Origin: Bacillus tuaregi
GTDB taxonomy: Bacteria > Bacillota > Bacilli > Bacillales > Cytobacillaceae
Reading direction: 5' to 3'
DNA: 64,000 bases
Assembly: GCF_900104575.1 (NCBI RefSeq)
Contig: NZ_LT629731.1
Coordinates: 880,189 to 944,188 of the forward strand
Position 1 is the first letter of the stretch. Every line of letters begins with the position of its first letter. The notes under the pieces were generated by a model. It saw only the letters and a program-made list of their open reading frames with translations. It was not told where the DNA came from and did not search any database. Below are positions 37,035 through 45,737 of this stretch, piece by piece. A program made the position numbers and the translations under genes.

Positions 37035-37730
37035 ATGACAAAGGATACGATATTGGTTGTTGAAGATGAAGAGAAAATCTTACGCTTGCTGGAGCTGGAG
37101 CTTGTCTATGAAGGCTATGAGGTCGGAAAAGCAAATGATGGCCTGAAAGGGTTTGAATTATATCAAAATCGAAAATGGGATTTAATCCTGCTGGATGTGA
37201 TGCTGCCAGGAATTAGCGGAATTGAGCTCTTGCGGCGGATTCGCTCACAGGATGTCCATACGCCTGTTATTCTGTTGACAGCGAAAAGCTCTGTCGAGGA
37301 TAAAGTATCGGGCCTCGATCTAGGGGCAAATGATTATATCACAAAGCCCTTTCAAATCGAGGAATTACTGGCACGGATTCGTGTTGCATTAAGATTGAAG
37401 CCCGCTATTGAGCCAGTTGAAGATCTAGCAGTTTTACATATAGCCGATTTGAGTGTGAACGAAAAAACAAGAATGGTTATGAGGGGGGATAACCAGCTCG
37501 AGTTGACGCCCCGGGAGTTTGATTTACTTGTTTATTTATTAAAAAATAAGCAGCAGGTACTTAGCCGAGAACAAATTATCGAGGCTGTTTGGGGCTACGA
37601 TTATTATGGGGATACAAATGTTGTGGATGTCTATATCCGCTATATTCGTAAAAAAGTTGACCTTCCACACGTTAATCCGTTAATCCATACGGTTCGCGGG
37701 GTCGGTTATGTATTGAGGGAAGGAAAATGA
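37035..37730 (+). CDS. ykoG: Response regulator, OmpR/PhoB family (YkoG-like)
   Basis: A 231-residue regulator. The receiver domain (about 1-120) has the acidic pair VVEDEE, the phosphoacceptor Asp in LILLDVMLPG (about 54), Thr in LLTAKSS and Lys in ITKPF. The C-terminal winged helix (about 130-231) has ELTPREFDLLVYLLKN and DVYIRYIRKKVD. AAGGGG lies before the ATG. The stop overlaps the sensor kinase start by 4 nt. The arrangement regulator-kinase-two PepSY proteins matches B. subtilis ykoG-ykoH-ykoI-ykoJ; the symbol rests on that gene order. Confidence 0.9.
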   Translation: MTKDTILVVEDEEKILRLLELELVYEGYEVGKANDGLKGFELYQNRKWDLILLDVMLPGISGIELLRRIRSQDVHTPVILLTAKSSVEDKVSGLDLGANDYITKPFQIEELLARIRVALRLKPAIEPVEDLAVLHIADLSVNEKTRMVMRGDNQLELTPREFDLLVYLLKNKQQVLSREQIIEAVWGYDYYGDTNVVDVYIRYIRKKVDLPHVNPLIHTVRGVGYVLREGK

Positions 37731-39094
37731 GGCTTCGCCAAAAAATTATTTTTTCAACGACCTTTCTATTTATTGGCTTATTTATCCTTATCAATTTTTC
37801 AATCTATTTTGTTTTCAGCTACTTAATTCTCGAAGGGGAAAAGGAGCAGGCAGCAGCAGAGACAGAAAAAATAGTGGATGGAATCAGTGAGTCGATAGGG
37901 GAGATTAAGACGGATAAGCTTCTTCGTGCCTATGTCCCAATAAATGGTATGATTCAAATTGTATCAAGCGAGCAAAAGCCTCTTTCTCAAGTCACTTCGC
38001 CTTCTGAAAAAAGCTTGAGCAGCCGAGACGTACACTATTATGAGACGGAAGTGAAAGAGAAGCTCACCTATAAGGATCAAACCTATTTATTTCATTCTAT
38101 TCCGACAATAGGGGCAGACGGAAAAATTGTGAACCTGCAAATGATGAAAAATATTCAAAGTGCGATGGATGACCTGGCCATCTTAAGAATTGTTCTCTTA
38201 TCCGTCACCATCATCGCCATGATTCCGCTCATTATTTCGAGCCGGGTGCTTAGTAATGTGATTACCAAGCCCATTACATCGCTGATTGACACAATGACTG
38301 AGATTCGAAAAAAAGGTGGCTTTAAACGAATCCAGCTTGAATCCCGCTCAAAGGATGAATTATATGATATGGGTGAGACATTTAACCATATGATGGATTT
38401 ATTAGAGGCCAATTTTGAAAAGCAGGAGCAATTTATTGCCAATGCATCCCATGAGCTTAGAACACCTTTAACGATTATTGAGAGCTATGCCAGTCTAGTT
38501 AAAAGACGAGGACAAGCAGAGCCAGAAATTTTTCATGAGTCTATTGATGCGATTCATTCTGAAGCTGTTCGCATGAAGGAAATGGTCGAACAATTATTGC
38601 TGTTGGCAAAGCATAACGAAGAATGGAATATCCAATTGGAAATGATTGACCTTGGGGAGCATGTCAGTCAGACCATCAATACGTTTCAAAGTGCCTATCA
38701 AAGGGAGATCCAGTTTCAACAAAAACCGAATATTACAGCTCTTGCCGATACTCAAAAATTAAAGCAGCTGACCTATATCATTTTGGACAATGCTAAAAAA
38801 TATAGTGAGGATGCAATACGTGTTGAGGTTGGCCAAAAAGACGGCATCCCGTTTATTCAAATTGCGGATAGAGGTGTAGGCATTCCGAAGGAGGATTTGA
38901 ATAAAGTATTCGATCGTTTCTTTCGGGTGGATAAAGCAAGAAGCAGAAAAATGGGTGGAACAGGCCTCGGTCTTTCGCTCGCCAAGGAAATAGCTGCGGC
39001 AATGAATGCACACCTATCGATTGAAAGTGTTGAGGGAATTGGCACAACCGTAAATATTGAGCTATCAGGGACAGTAAATAAGGGATTCTCATGA
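37727..39094 (+). CDS. ykoH: Sensor histidine kinase (YkoH-like)
   Basis: A 455-residue membrane kinase. Two membrane helices (about 7-30 and 150-173) flank a 120-residue extracytoplasmic sensor domain. A HAMP domain follows (about 175-228), then the HisKA domain with the phosphorylated His in FIANASHELRTPLTI, and the ATPase domain with YIILDNAKKYS (N box), DRGVGIPKEDL (G1) and GGTGLGLSLAKE (G2). It pairs with the regulator just upstream. The signal is unknown; the PepSY proteins encoded downstream are candidates to act outside the membrane in sensing. Confidence 0.92.
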   Translation: MRLRQKIIFSTTFLFIGLFILINFSIYFVFSYLILEGEKEQAAAETEKIVDGISESIGEIKTDKLLRAYVPINGMIQIVSSEQKPLSQVTSPSEKSLSSRDVHYYETEVKEKLTYKDQTYLFHSIPTIGADGKIVNLQMMKNIQSAMDDLAILRIVLLSVTIIAMIPLIISSRVLSNVITKPITSLIDTMTEIRKKGGFKRIQLESRSKDELYDMGETFNHMMDLLEANFEKQEQFIANASHELRTPLTIIESYASLVKRRGQAEPEIFHESIDAIHSEAVRMKEMVEQLLLLAKHNEEWNIQLEMIDLGEHVSQTINTFQSAYQREIQFQQKPNITALADTQKLKQLTYIILDNAKKYSEDAIRVEVGQKDGIPFIQIADRGVGIPKEDLNKVFDRFFRVDKARSRKMGGTGLGLSLAKEIAAAMNAHLSIESVEGIGTTVNIELSGTVNKGFS

Positions 39095-39144
39095 ATTTCT
39101 CATTTTTCCCGTGCATAATGAAAGAAAAGATTTGAGGTGACTAA

Positions 39145-39726
39145 ATGAATAGAAGGCTGTTTCTTTGGATTGGTTGTGGGGCTGCGGTACTAATCATCCT
39201 AATTTTTGTAGCTACACAAATGACAGGGCCGATTTTTACAAAGGCAGATATGTTAACAGAGCAGGAAGCGCAGGCAATCGCAGAAGATCGTTATGCAGGG
39301 AAGGTGCAAAAAATTAATCAAAGTAACAATGATTTTGTCATGGAATTGGAAAGAAATACAGGTGTATACGAGATTAGGATAAATAGAGAATCTGGCGAGG
39401 TAACATCCTTAAAAAGAATCAGTCAAGCTTCAGAGTCAGAGGGAGCGACGAATGAGAAAAATGATGAAGCTACGGGTGAGCCTTTGAATCCGGAAACCCC
39501 TCCTGTCGATGAGGGTTCGAAAAGGCTGACGGAGCAGGAAGCAGCAGCAATAGCACTCGAGCAGGTGGCTGGAAATATTGATGATGTGGATTATGAGAAG
39601 GTCAATGGAATGGGCTTCTATTTTGTTGATGTCGAAACGACCGACGGACGTGAAGCAAAGGTAGAAATCAATGCGATTACCGGTGAGGTTAAATCATTAA
39701 CCTGGGATGATGACGATGATGATTAA
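39145..39726 (+). CDS. ykoI: PepSY domain protein with N-terminal membrane anchor (YkoI-like)
   Basis: 193 residues. One N-terminal hydrophobic helix (LFLWIGCGAAVLIILIFVAT) can act as signal anchor. Two PepSY-like domains follow (about 35-90 and 130-185), each with the EQEAQAIAE/EQEAAAIALEQ start and a G-E-V end. They are split by a Glu/Thr/Pro-rich linker. The C-terminus is a run of Asp. PepSY domains often inhibit or shield; here no peptidase is adjacent, so a role with the YkoGH system is inferred. GAGGTGA precedes the ATG. Confidence 0.82.
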   Translation: MNRRLFLWIGCGAAVLIILIFVATQMTGPIFTKADMLTEQEAQAIAEDRYAGKVQKINQSNNDFVMELERNTGVYEIRINRESGEVTSLKRISQASESEGATNEKNDEATGEPLNPETPPVDEGSKRLTEQEAAAIALEQVAGNIDDVDYEKVNGMGFYFVDVETTDGREAKVEINAITGEVKSLTWDDDDDD

Positions 39727-39849
39727 AAAAAGCCACCTCCGCTTTTCTCATTTCTAATCAAATTCTAATCTTTCTTTCTCTATCCTCTCATTTACCATGC
39801 GTATATTGAAAGTGTAAGGAGCAGGAAACAAAAAAGGAGGAACTTGATT

Positions 39850-40446
39850 ATGAGTAAGAAGATATTGATTGGAGCTGTTCTATCAGCAGTTGTATTGGGC
39901 GGTTCAATCGCAGCGGTGGCTGCAAAGGATGATACAACAAAATCAGTTGCAGACGGTAAGAAGTCATTCATTACCCTTGAAGAAGCAAAAGCCATTGCTC
40001 TTAAGGAAGTGGATGGCAGAGTAGAAAGCATTGATTTAGAAACAAAGGTCGGTAAATCCTACTACGAGGTAGAAATTGAAAAAGACAAGATGGACTATGA
40101 TATTTATATTGACGCGGTAACAGGTGAGCCCTATTCTGTAAAGCAGGATGATGACGATTTTGATGATAGGTATGATGATCATTTTGACGATGATGTTCGG
40201 TACGATGACGACTCTAAATCAATTAGCGATAAATCTAAACCAACAATGGAAGTTATTACTGAAGCAGAAGCAGCAGCGATTGCAGAAAAAGCGGTGAATG
40301 GAAAGATCGTTGAAATGGACAAGGAATATGATGATGGCTTGCTTGAATATCAATTTGAACTTCATACAGACCGTGGTGAAGCAGAGGTGGATATTGATGC
40401 AGCAACTGGAAAAGTCATTGAAATAGACTATGATGATAGGGACTAA
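39850..40446 (+). CDS. ykoJ: Secreted PepSY domain protein, aspartate-rich (YkoJ-like)
   Basis: 198 residues with a signal peptide (KKILIGAVLSAVVLGGSIAAVAAK). Two PepSY domains (about 38-95 and 135-195, FITLEEAKAIALKEVDG and ITEAEAAAIAEKAVNG) flank a strongly acidic Asp-rich linker (about 98-125) that could bind cations. The start ATG at 39850 is preferred: AAAGGAGG lies 9 nt upstream, whereas the TTG at 39844 is too close. A separate upstream region (39727-39843) may hold its own promoter, perhaps a YkoG target. A terminator follows. Confidence 0.82.
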   Translation: MSKKILIGAVLSAVVLGGSIAAVAAKDDTTKSVADGKKSFITLEEAKAIALKEVDGRVESIDLETKVGKSYYEVEIEKDKMDYDIYIDAVTGEPYSVKQDDDDFDDRYDDHFDDDVRYDDDSKSISDKSKPTMEVITEAEAAAIAEKAVNGKIVEMDKEYDDGLLEYQFELHTDRGEAEVDIDAATGKVIEIDYDDRD

Positions 40447-40448
40447 AG

Positions 40449-40480
40449 AGAAAGAGAGTTCAGTTAAGAACTCTCTTTTC
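40449..40480. terminator. Terminator between ykoJ and the zinc-binding lipoprotein gene
   Basis: AAGAGAGTTC pairs with GAACTCTCTT, with T residues after it; usable from both sides. Confidence 0.8.
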
Positions 40481-40500
40481 GTAATGTATAGGATTTAGGA

Positions 40501-41475
40501 TTATTGCAAAGCCTTTTTTAAGGCCTCTTGATTATCGGTCATGATAGAAAAATAGTCACGGTTTTTTTTCATATCCTCTTCCGTTCTGACTGATAAATTG
40601 TGAAGTGTAAGAGCTTCAGCACCAATTTCAGCTTGAACAATTTCAGTTAACTTTGAGCTAACATTCTGTTCAAAAAAGATATAGTTGCTATTCGTTTTCT
40701 TAGCTGCTTTGACAATTTCTTCAAGAGCTTTCTGTGAAGGCTCACTGGAAGTAGATAAACCGGATATACTGATTTGTTCTAAGCCGTAGCGTTTTTCCCA
40801 ATAGCCATATGCTGCATGGGAAACAATAAATTCTTTATGTGCAGCCTGGTCAGCTAGTTCTAAGAAGCTGCTGTCCAATTCATCAAGCTTTTGTATTAAG
40901 GCTTCATAGTTCTTTTCAAAAGTAGCTTCATTTTCTGGGCTTTTTTCAACTAATGCATTTTTAATAGATTGTGCTAATTCTTTCGAATAGATAGGATCGA
41001 GCCAAACATGTGGATCAATATCACCATGCGAATGGCCATGCTCCTCTTCATGTCCTGCATCATGTTCTTCTTCATGACCATGATCTGAGTGGTCATCCAG
41101 TTCATCAAAATGAATAGACTCTCCGGTAGCTACCATGGTAACCTGTTCTTTTTCTAATGTATTTTTCGCCTTTTCGACAAAGCCTTCGAGTCCTAGACCT
41201 ACGTATAAGAATAAGTCTGATTCAGCCAGTTTTATCATATCCTTTTGTGTAGGCTCAAATGTATGCTCATCTGCCCCCGGTGGATATATTGTTTCTACAC
41301 TGACATGCTCACCGCCTATTTCCTCAGTAAAAAATTGCAGCGGATAGACCGTTGTATAAGCGGTTAATGGCTTATTATCATCTGTATTGCCTGTTTCAGC
41401 CTGTTTATCTCCGCAGCCTGCTAAAAATAGGCTGACCGTAAGGATGGCCGTTAAACTTAAAATCCATTTTTTCAT
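40501..41475 (-). CDS. znuA: Zinc ABC transporter substrate-binding lipoprotein (ZnuA/AdcA/YcdH type)
   Basis: 324 residues. A lipoprotein signal with lipobox LAGC (Cys21) is followed by the cluster A-I binding-protein fold. Zinc ligands are expected at the His of DEHTFEP, the His after the acidic His-rich loop (GHSHGDIDPHVW) and the His of VSHAAYGYW. The loop (about 128-152) holds many His, Asp and Glu residues and is typical of zinc rather than manganese proteins. Two Zur boxes sit upstream. No znuB or znuC gene is adjacent, so its permease is encoded elsewhere. GAGGGGAAAG precedes the ATG. Confidence 0.93.
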   Translation of the reverse strand: MKKWILSLTAILTVSLFLAGCGDKQAETGNTDDNKPLTAYTTVYPLQFFTEEIGGEHVSVETIYPPGADEHTFEPTQKDMIKLAESDLFLYVGLGLEGFVEKAKNTLEKEQVTMVATGESIHFDELDDHSDHGHEEEHDAGHEEEHGHSHGDIDPHVWLDPIYSKELAQSIKNALVEKSPENEATFEKNYEALIQKLDELDSSFLELADQAAHKEFIVSHAAYGYWEKRYGLEQISISGLSTSSEPSQKALEEIVKAAKKTNSNYIFFEQNVSSKLTEIVQAEIGAEALTLHNLSVRTEEDMKKNRDYFSIMTDNQEALKKALQ

Positions 41476-41500
41476 TTTCTTTCCCCTCTCATCACCCTAT

Positions 41501-41521
41501 AAAACGTATTAATTACGATTT
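41501..41521 (-). promoter_or_regulatory. Putative Zur box 1
   Basis: AAAACGTATTAATTACGATTT is close to the Bacillus Zur consensus TCGTAATNATTACGA, 26 bp before the znuA start. Confidence 0.7.
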
Positions 41522-41547
41522 AAAAAAGAATATCCCCCAATTGATAT

Positions 41548-41568
41548 TAAACGTAATCATTACGATTT
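41548..41568 (-). promoter_or_regulatory. Putative Zur box 2
   Basis: Core CGTAATCATTACG is a perfect palindrome matching the Zur consensus. With box 1 it gives a double operator upstream of znuA. Confidence 0.85.
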
Positions 41569-41671
41569 CAATCTTACAAAAAATAATTATAAAATGCAAG
41601 TCAAAAAAATTGTTTTATTTTGGCGATTTTTTGTATGCTAATAAAGAAAAACAATCGTGAGGGGTTTGTGT

Positions 41672-42235
41672 ATGAGATTACTAGATGAGGTACTGACGTA
41701 TAATGAGAAATTTGTTGCTGATAAGAAATATGAAGAGTTTGCTACCGATAAGCTGCCTAATAAAAAGATGGTCATTCTAACCTGTATGGATACACGTTTA
41801 TTGGAATTGCTCCCACATGCACTGAATTTTAAAAATGGCGATGTAAAGATGATCAAAAATGCTGGAGCAGTATTGAAGCATCCTTTTGGGAGTGTGATGA
41901 GAAGTATACTAGTAGCAGTGTATCAGCTGAAGGCAGATGAAGTACTTGTCATTGGTCATCATGATTGTGGTATGGGCGGATTAAAGGCCGATGATATCAT
42001 TCCAAATATGCTGGAGCGCGGAGTATCTCAAAAGACACTTGATACATTAGAGTACTCTGGAATCGATGTGCAGAAATGGCTGAAGGGCTTTAGTAAAGTA
42101 GAGGATAGTGTTGCACATAGTGTAGATGTCATTAGAAATCACCCGCTTTTGCCAGGGAATACACCTGTTCATGGACTAGTCATTGATCCGGCAACTGGGA
42201 AACTAGATTTAGTAGTGAATGGCTACGAAAAATAA
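41672..42235 (+). CDS. ytiB: Beta-class carbonic anhydrase (YtiB)
   Basis: 187 residues, the B. subtilis YtiB length. It hydrates CO2 to bicarbonate. The zinc ligands are seen in ILTCMDTRL (Cys and Asp, with the Asp-Arg dyad) and in VIGHHDCGMGG (His and Cys). KNAGAVLKHPFGSVMRSI is the usual substrate-side segment. The start at 41672 follows GAGGGG; an upstream GTG at 41657 lies too early. It is divergent from znuA and the Zur boxes lie between them, so Zur could also affect it. Confidence 0.95.
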   Translation: MRLLDEVLTYNEKFVADKKYEEFATDKLPNKKMVILTCMDTRLLELLPHALNFKNGDVKMIKNAGAVLKHPFGSVMRSILVAVYQLKADEVLVIGHHDCGMGGLKADDIIPNMLERGVSQKTLDTLEYSGIDVQKWLKGFSKVEDSVAHSVDVIRNHPLLPGNTPVHGLVIDPATGKLDLVVNGYEK

Positions 42236-42238
42236 GAT

Positions 42239-42270
42239 AAAAAAGATGGGGGATTCCCCATCTTTTTTAT
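42239..42270. terminator. Terminator between ytiB and yidD
   Basis: AAAAAAGATGGGG pairs with CCCCATCTTTTTT; bidirectional. Confidence 0.9.
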
Positions 42271-42530
42271 TGCTTCGAAATAGATTTCTTTTTTTTTCTC
42301 ATCATACCTGGCCATTTTTCCGGTACTTCATCAATTCCTCCAGGGTGGAGCGGGTGGCATTTTAATATCCGCTTAACAGCAAGATAGCCACCCTTTAAGG
42401 CTCCAAATCGTTTGACAGATTCTAGCCCATAATGAGAACAGGTTGGGTAAAAACGGCATGTGGGCGGTTTTAATGGAGATATCACCACTTGGTAAAAACG
42501 GATGATGGCAATGAATGCGGCTTTAAGCAT
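42267..42530 (-). CDS. yidD: Membrane protein insertion efficiency factor YidD (YtjA)
   Basis: 87 residues of the YidD family, small membrane-associated proteins that assist insertion of inner-membrane proteins with YidC/Sec. All hallmarks are present: [25 protein letters not shown] (given here in two halves: [13 protein letters not shown] and [12 protein letters not shown]), the [18 protein letters not shown] signature, and a basic tail. AGAAGGAT precedes the ATG. In B. subtilis the homologue YtjA is in the same neighbourhood. Confidence 0.95.
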   Translation of the reverse strand: MLKAAFIAIIRFYQVVISPLKPPTCRFYPTCSHYGLESVKRFGALKGGYLAVKRILKCHPLHPGGIDEVPEKWPGMMRKKKKSISKQ

Positions 42531-42580
42531 TTGATTTAATCCTTCTTTTTACATGTATTCGAATCCTTTGATAAACTTTT

Positions 42581-44035
42581 TTATAAAATCGGTGATAACA
42601 ATCTTGATATAGATTCCTTAAACCGAATGATGATGCTTCTGCGGTTATATTCCTGCATTGTTAATTCCCTTGATAGCTTTAGATCCTCATAAAAGCTATC
42701 TGTCAGGGCTTCTGCAATTTTCTCATCATATATAAACGCATTGACCTCAAAATTAAGCCTGAAGCTTCTCACATCAATATTGGCGGTACCAACAGATGAT
42801 AAGGTATGATCAACAATAATGGATTTGGCATGAATAAAGCCGTTATCATAAATGTACACCTTTGCTCCTGCTTTTAGGATTTGCCCGATATGGGAATAGG
42901 TCGCCCAATAGACAAAGGGATGATCAGGTTTATTCGGAATCATGATTCTCACATCTTTACCGGTGAGTGCGGCGATTTTTATTGAGTCGAGTAGACTTTC
43001 ATCTGGAATGAAATAGGGTGTTTGAATCCAAATAGATTTCTTGGCAGAGGAAATCATTTTGATATACCCGTATTTAATCTGTTCCCATTCTGAATCAGGT
43101 CCACTGGAAACAATTTGCATGGCAATATTACCGGATGGCGTTGTTTCCGGGAAAAGATTGGGTAAATAGGAAATATCATGCCGGTGTGAAGCTTGGTTCC
43201 AATCTAAGATAAATCTTGTTTGAATCGCATGGACAGAGCTACCGGTAATCCGGAGATGTGTATCACGCCAATAACCAAATCTTTTGTTTAAGCCTAAGTA
43301 TTCATCCCCGACATTAAAACCGCCAATGTAACCAACCATTCCATCAATAATGACCAGCTTGCGATGATTTCGGTAATTCAAACGTAAATTGATGAGCGGG
43401 AATTTCGATGGAAAAAAGGCTTCGACTTCACCACCGGCCTCCAGCAACTCCTTAAAGGCACTGCGACGTAACGATCGAGAGCCAAGGTCATCATAAAGAA
43501 TACGTACCTTTACCCCTTGTTTTGCCTTCTCAACCAGCAATTGAATCAGTTTTTTTCCTATATCGTCATTTTTAAAAATATAATATTGCAAATGGATAAA
43601 ATCGGTTGCCCCTTCAATATCCTTAAATAAGGCTTCAAATTTTTCTTTTCCATCTGTGAATATTTTGACCGAATTATCGGTTGTTAAGATGGCATCATTG
43701 TTTGCGAGCAGCATATAAATAAGACCTTGATTATTTTCCGTTATCTCGTTATGACAGTTGATTCTCCCGGACCGAAAGCTGGAGGTTTGCTCAGCAATTA
43801 TTTCCTCAATTCCAATTTTCTTCTTATCCTCCCATTCAAACAAGGAGCTTCGGGTCAAATTTTGGCCGAAAAGCAGGTAGAGAATAAACCCTAAAATGGG
43901 AATAAAGAAAAGAACCATCAGCCATGCCCATGTTGGCCCAGCATCTCTGTTTTCCAAAAAGATGACGATAACAGCAAGAATCATATTTAAAAACAATATC
44001 AGGCTGACAATCAATGAATATAAATCCAAATCCAT
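42581..44035 (-). CDS. cls: Cardiolipin synthase
   Basis: Phospholipase-D superfamily enzyme of 484 residues that condenses two phosphatidylglycerols into cardiolipin. Two N-terminal membrane helices (about 5-28 and 38-58) precede two HKD motifs: NHRKLVIIDGMVGYIGGFN (about 224) and HAKSIIVDHTLSSVGTANID (about 402). Length matches ClsA/YwnE of B. subtilis. AAAGGT lies upstream of the ATG. The gene is followed, on the same strand, by yidD. Confidence 0.96.
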   Translation of the reverse strand: MDLDLYSLIVSLILFLNMILAVIVIFLENRDAGPTWAWLMVLFFIPILGFILYLLFGQNLTRSSLFEWEDKKKIGIEEIIAEQTSSFRSGRINCHNEITENNQGLIYMLLANNDAILTTDNSVKIFTDGKEKFEALFKDIEGATDFIHLQYYIFKNDDIGKKLIQLLVEKAKQGVKVRILYDDLGSRSLRRSAFKELLEAGGEVEAFFPSKFPLINLRLNYRNHRKLVIIDGMVGYIGGFNVGDEYLGLNKRFGYWRDTHLRITGSSVHAIQTRFILDWNQASHRHDISYLPNLFPETTPSGNIAMQIVSSGPDSEWEQIKYGYIKMISSAKKSIWIQTPYFIPDESLLDSIKIAALTGKDVRIMIPNKPDHPFVYWATYSHIGQILKAGAKVYIYDNGFIHAKSIIVDHTLSSVGTANIDVRSFRLNFEVNAFIYDEKIAEALTDSFYEDLKLSRELTMQEYNRRSIIIRFKESISRLLSPIL

Positions 44036-44062
44036 AGGTCATATACCTTTCTGAACATCATT

Positions 44063-44218
44063 TTATGCATCTGTTTTTCGATCTTGGTTAGCGTCAGATG
44101 AAGAATCGGCAGGAGGATCAATGGTATGATTATATTGATATGCTTTCTTCGTTACCTTCAGACTGACGATTAACACTAGAAATATAATGATAATTGAAAT
44201 TATTAATACGGTTAACAT
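44063..44218 (-). CDS. ytzI: Small membrane protein YtzI-like, 51 aa
   Basis: A 51-codon gene. The N-terminal half is one membrane helix (LTVLIISIIIIFLVLIVSL); the C-terminal half is polar (KVTKKAYQYNHTIDPPADSS). AAAGGAG lies upstream of overlapping ATG codons; this frame gives the protein-like product. The helix followed by VTKKAY resembles B. subtilis YtzI, which lies in the same region near ytjA and dps; this match is from memory. Function unknown. Confidence 0.75.
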   Translation of the reverse strand: MLTVLIISIIIIFLVLIVSLKVTKKAYQYNHTIDPPADSSSDANQDRKTDA

Positions 44219-44352
44219 TCATATCATCTCCTTTATTCAATTGTATTTTAACATGAAATAGAAAGAAACTTTTGATAATCCTTTCGAATTCCCTTTTTTT
44301 TGGGATGAACCTGCATTAATTGGTTATGTTAATGAAGGGAGGTAGATAAAAC

Positions 44353-44790
44353 ATGAGTCAGGAATTGATTCAAGCTGTGAATAAGCAGGTAGCCAATTGG
44401 ACTGTTCTGTATGTAAAGCTGCATCATTATCATTGGTTTGTAAAGGGACATCACTTCTTTACTTTACACGAAAAATTTGAGGAATTCTATGATGAAGCAA
44501 ATGAGCATATCGATGTCTTAGCTGAAAGGCTGCTTTCCATTGGGGCTACACCGGTATCAACGATGAAGGAGTGCCTCGAGTTAGCCTCCGTTAAAGAAGC
44601 AACTGGAGGAGAAAATGAAACGGAAATGGTCCGAGAAACCTGCAATGATTTTGAAAAGCTCATCCAGGAGCTTCAAGAGGCTATGAGATTAGCGGATGAT
44701 GCTGGTGATGAAGGAACAGGAGACGTCCTTCTTTCCATCCATGGCAGCTTACAAAAGCATGTCTGGATGCTGAAGGCATATTTAAGCTAA
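44353..44790 (+). CDS. dps: Dps family ferritin-like DNA-binding protein
   Basis: 145 residues forming the Dps dodecamer unit, which oxidises and stores iron and protects DNA from peroxide. The inter-subunit ferroxidase ligands lie in HHYHWFVKGHHFFTLHEKF and EEFYDEANEHIDVLAERL. It corresponds to B. subtilis Dps (YtkB) by place and length. GGGAGG precedes the ATG. It stands alone with a terminator behind. Confidence 0.95.
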   Translation: MSQELIQAVNKQVANWTVLYVKLHHYHWFVKGHHFFTLHEKFEEFYDEANEHIDVLAERLLSIGATPVSTMKECLELASVKEATGGENETEMVRETCNDFEKLIQELQEAMRLADDAGDEGTGDVLLSIHGSLQKHVWMLKAYLS

Positions 44791-44806
44791 TGGCTGGTTA
44801 AGGCGT

Positions 44807-44856
44807 AATAGAATGGTTCTATGTTCTTTCAGAACAAGAATTCATTCTATTTTTTG
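44807..44856 (+). terminator. Terminator of dps
   Basis: AATAGAATG pairs with CATTCTATT, with an inner GTTCT/AGAAC pairing, followed by TTTTT. Confidence 0.85.
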
Positions 44857-44937
44857 TGGAAAGAAAAAATGCAAAAAGAAGAGACTCCCTCATGATGAAG
44901 CAGCCTTTTGAATTCTTTAGCCATTATGTATGTAGTT

Positions 44938-45195
44938 TTAATGAAGGTTTCGCTGGTTTAAGACAGGACTTTGCTGTTGACCATAGTCTTCTTTTGCGAA
45001 TTTACCTTTTAGACTTTCGATTAAGTAGAGCCCCATTAATGTATAAAGTTCCTGTTCATCCATTTCCTGAATCAAATGCAAGATGTCTTCCCTTGACATC
45101 TCCTCAAGAAATGCAAACGCTAACATATCAATGTCCTCTTCATCGCCGGTTAATTTGTTTCGGTACATTTCATAAAGTTCATCTACAAGCTTCAT
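44938..45195 (-). CDS. Small conserved protein (DUF6154-like), 85 aa
   Basis: 85 residues, acidic, all-helical in appearance, with the start MKLVDELYEMYRNKLTGDEE and the segment REDILHLIQEMDEQELYTLM. It resembles the DUF6154 small proteins of Bacillaceae, a match made from memory. No membrane segment or known motif. There are three ATG codons in a row; the third (45195) has GGAGG at 8-nt spacing and is taken as start. Function unknown. Confidence 0.75.
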   Translation of the reverse strand: MKLVDELYEMYRNKLTGDEEDIDMLAFAFLEEMSREDILHLIQEMDEQELYTLMGLYLIESLKGKFAKEDYGQQQSPVLNQRNLH

Positions 45196-45359
45196 CATCA
45201 TCACCTCCATCTTTAGTATATAATGACTCAACGATTTTTACATTATATTTAATTTTACCCATTATTATGTGAAAAAATGCTTCCCGGGCTTGTAGGAAGT
45301 TTTTCGTATAGTTTTGATTATAACATGGGGACGATAAAGGTAAAAAGGAATGATTCATA

Positions 45360-45677
45360 ATGGACGAAAAAAAAACCTACTATATTGAAATTGCTTCCGA
45401 ATCCATCTCACAGAGCGCAACGGATTCACCATGGAATTTTAAAATTGAAGCGAATGATGAAGAAATTCGTCAACTACGAGAATACTTTAATCAAAGTGAG
45501 TCAACAGAAATCGGTAATTTCATTCGTGCCCATATCCCGTTTCGTGAGTATCACAACGACCCTGACAATGATCGATATGATGAGAACCTAAAATATATTT
45601 ACCAGACCATTCATAAGCTGGGTGATGCTGAAGCAAAACAGCATATTGAAAATATGGGGTTTTTGGACCATATCTAG
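45360..45677 (+). CDS. Conserved hypothetical protein upstream of ytkD, 105 aa
   Basis: 105 residues, acidic and soluble. It starts MDEKKTYYIEIASESISQS and has the segment FIRAHIPFREYHNDPDNDRYD with several His and Asp residues. Bacillus homologues exist as small conserved proteins, but I know no function. AAAGGAAT precedes the ATG. It lies 60 bp upstream of ytkD on the same strand and may be co-transcribed. Confidence 0.75.
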   Translation: MDEKKTYYIEIASESISQSATDSPWNFKIEANDEEIRQLREYFNQSESTEIGNFIRAHIPFREYHNDPDNDRYDENLKYIYQTIHKLGDAEAKQHIENMGFLDHI

Positions 45678-45737
45678 TGCCACATTGCTCATTTTCCATA
45701 TATAATAAGACTATGGAAAACACGAGGTGCGAATTAG

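Noticed and set aside
44856-45272. A 138-codon plus-strand frame
   Set aside because: It is antisense to the 85-residue minus-strand gene, which has a strong ribosome site and protein-like composition.
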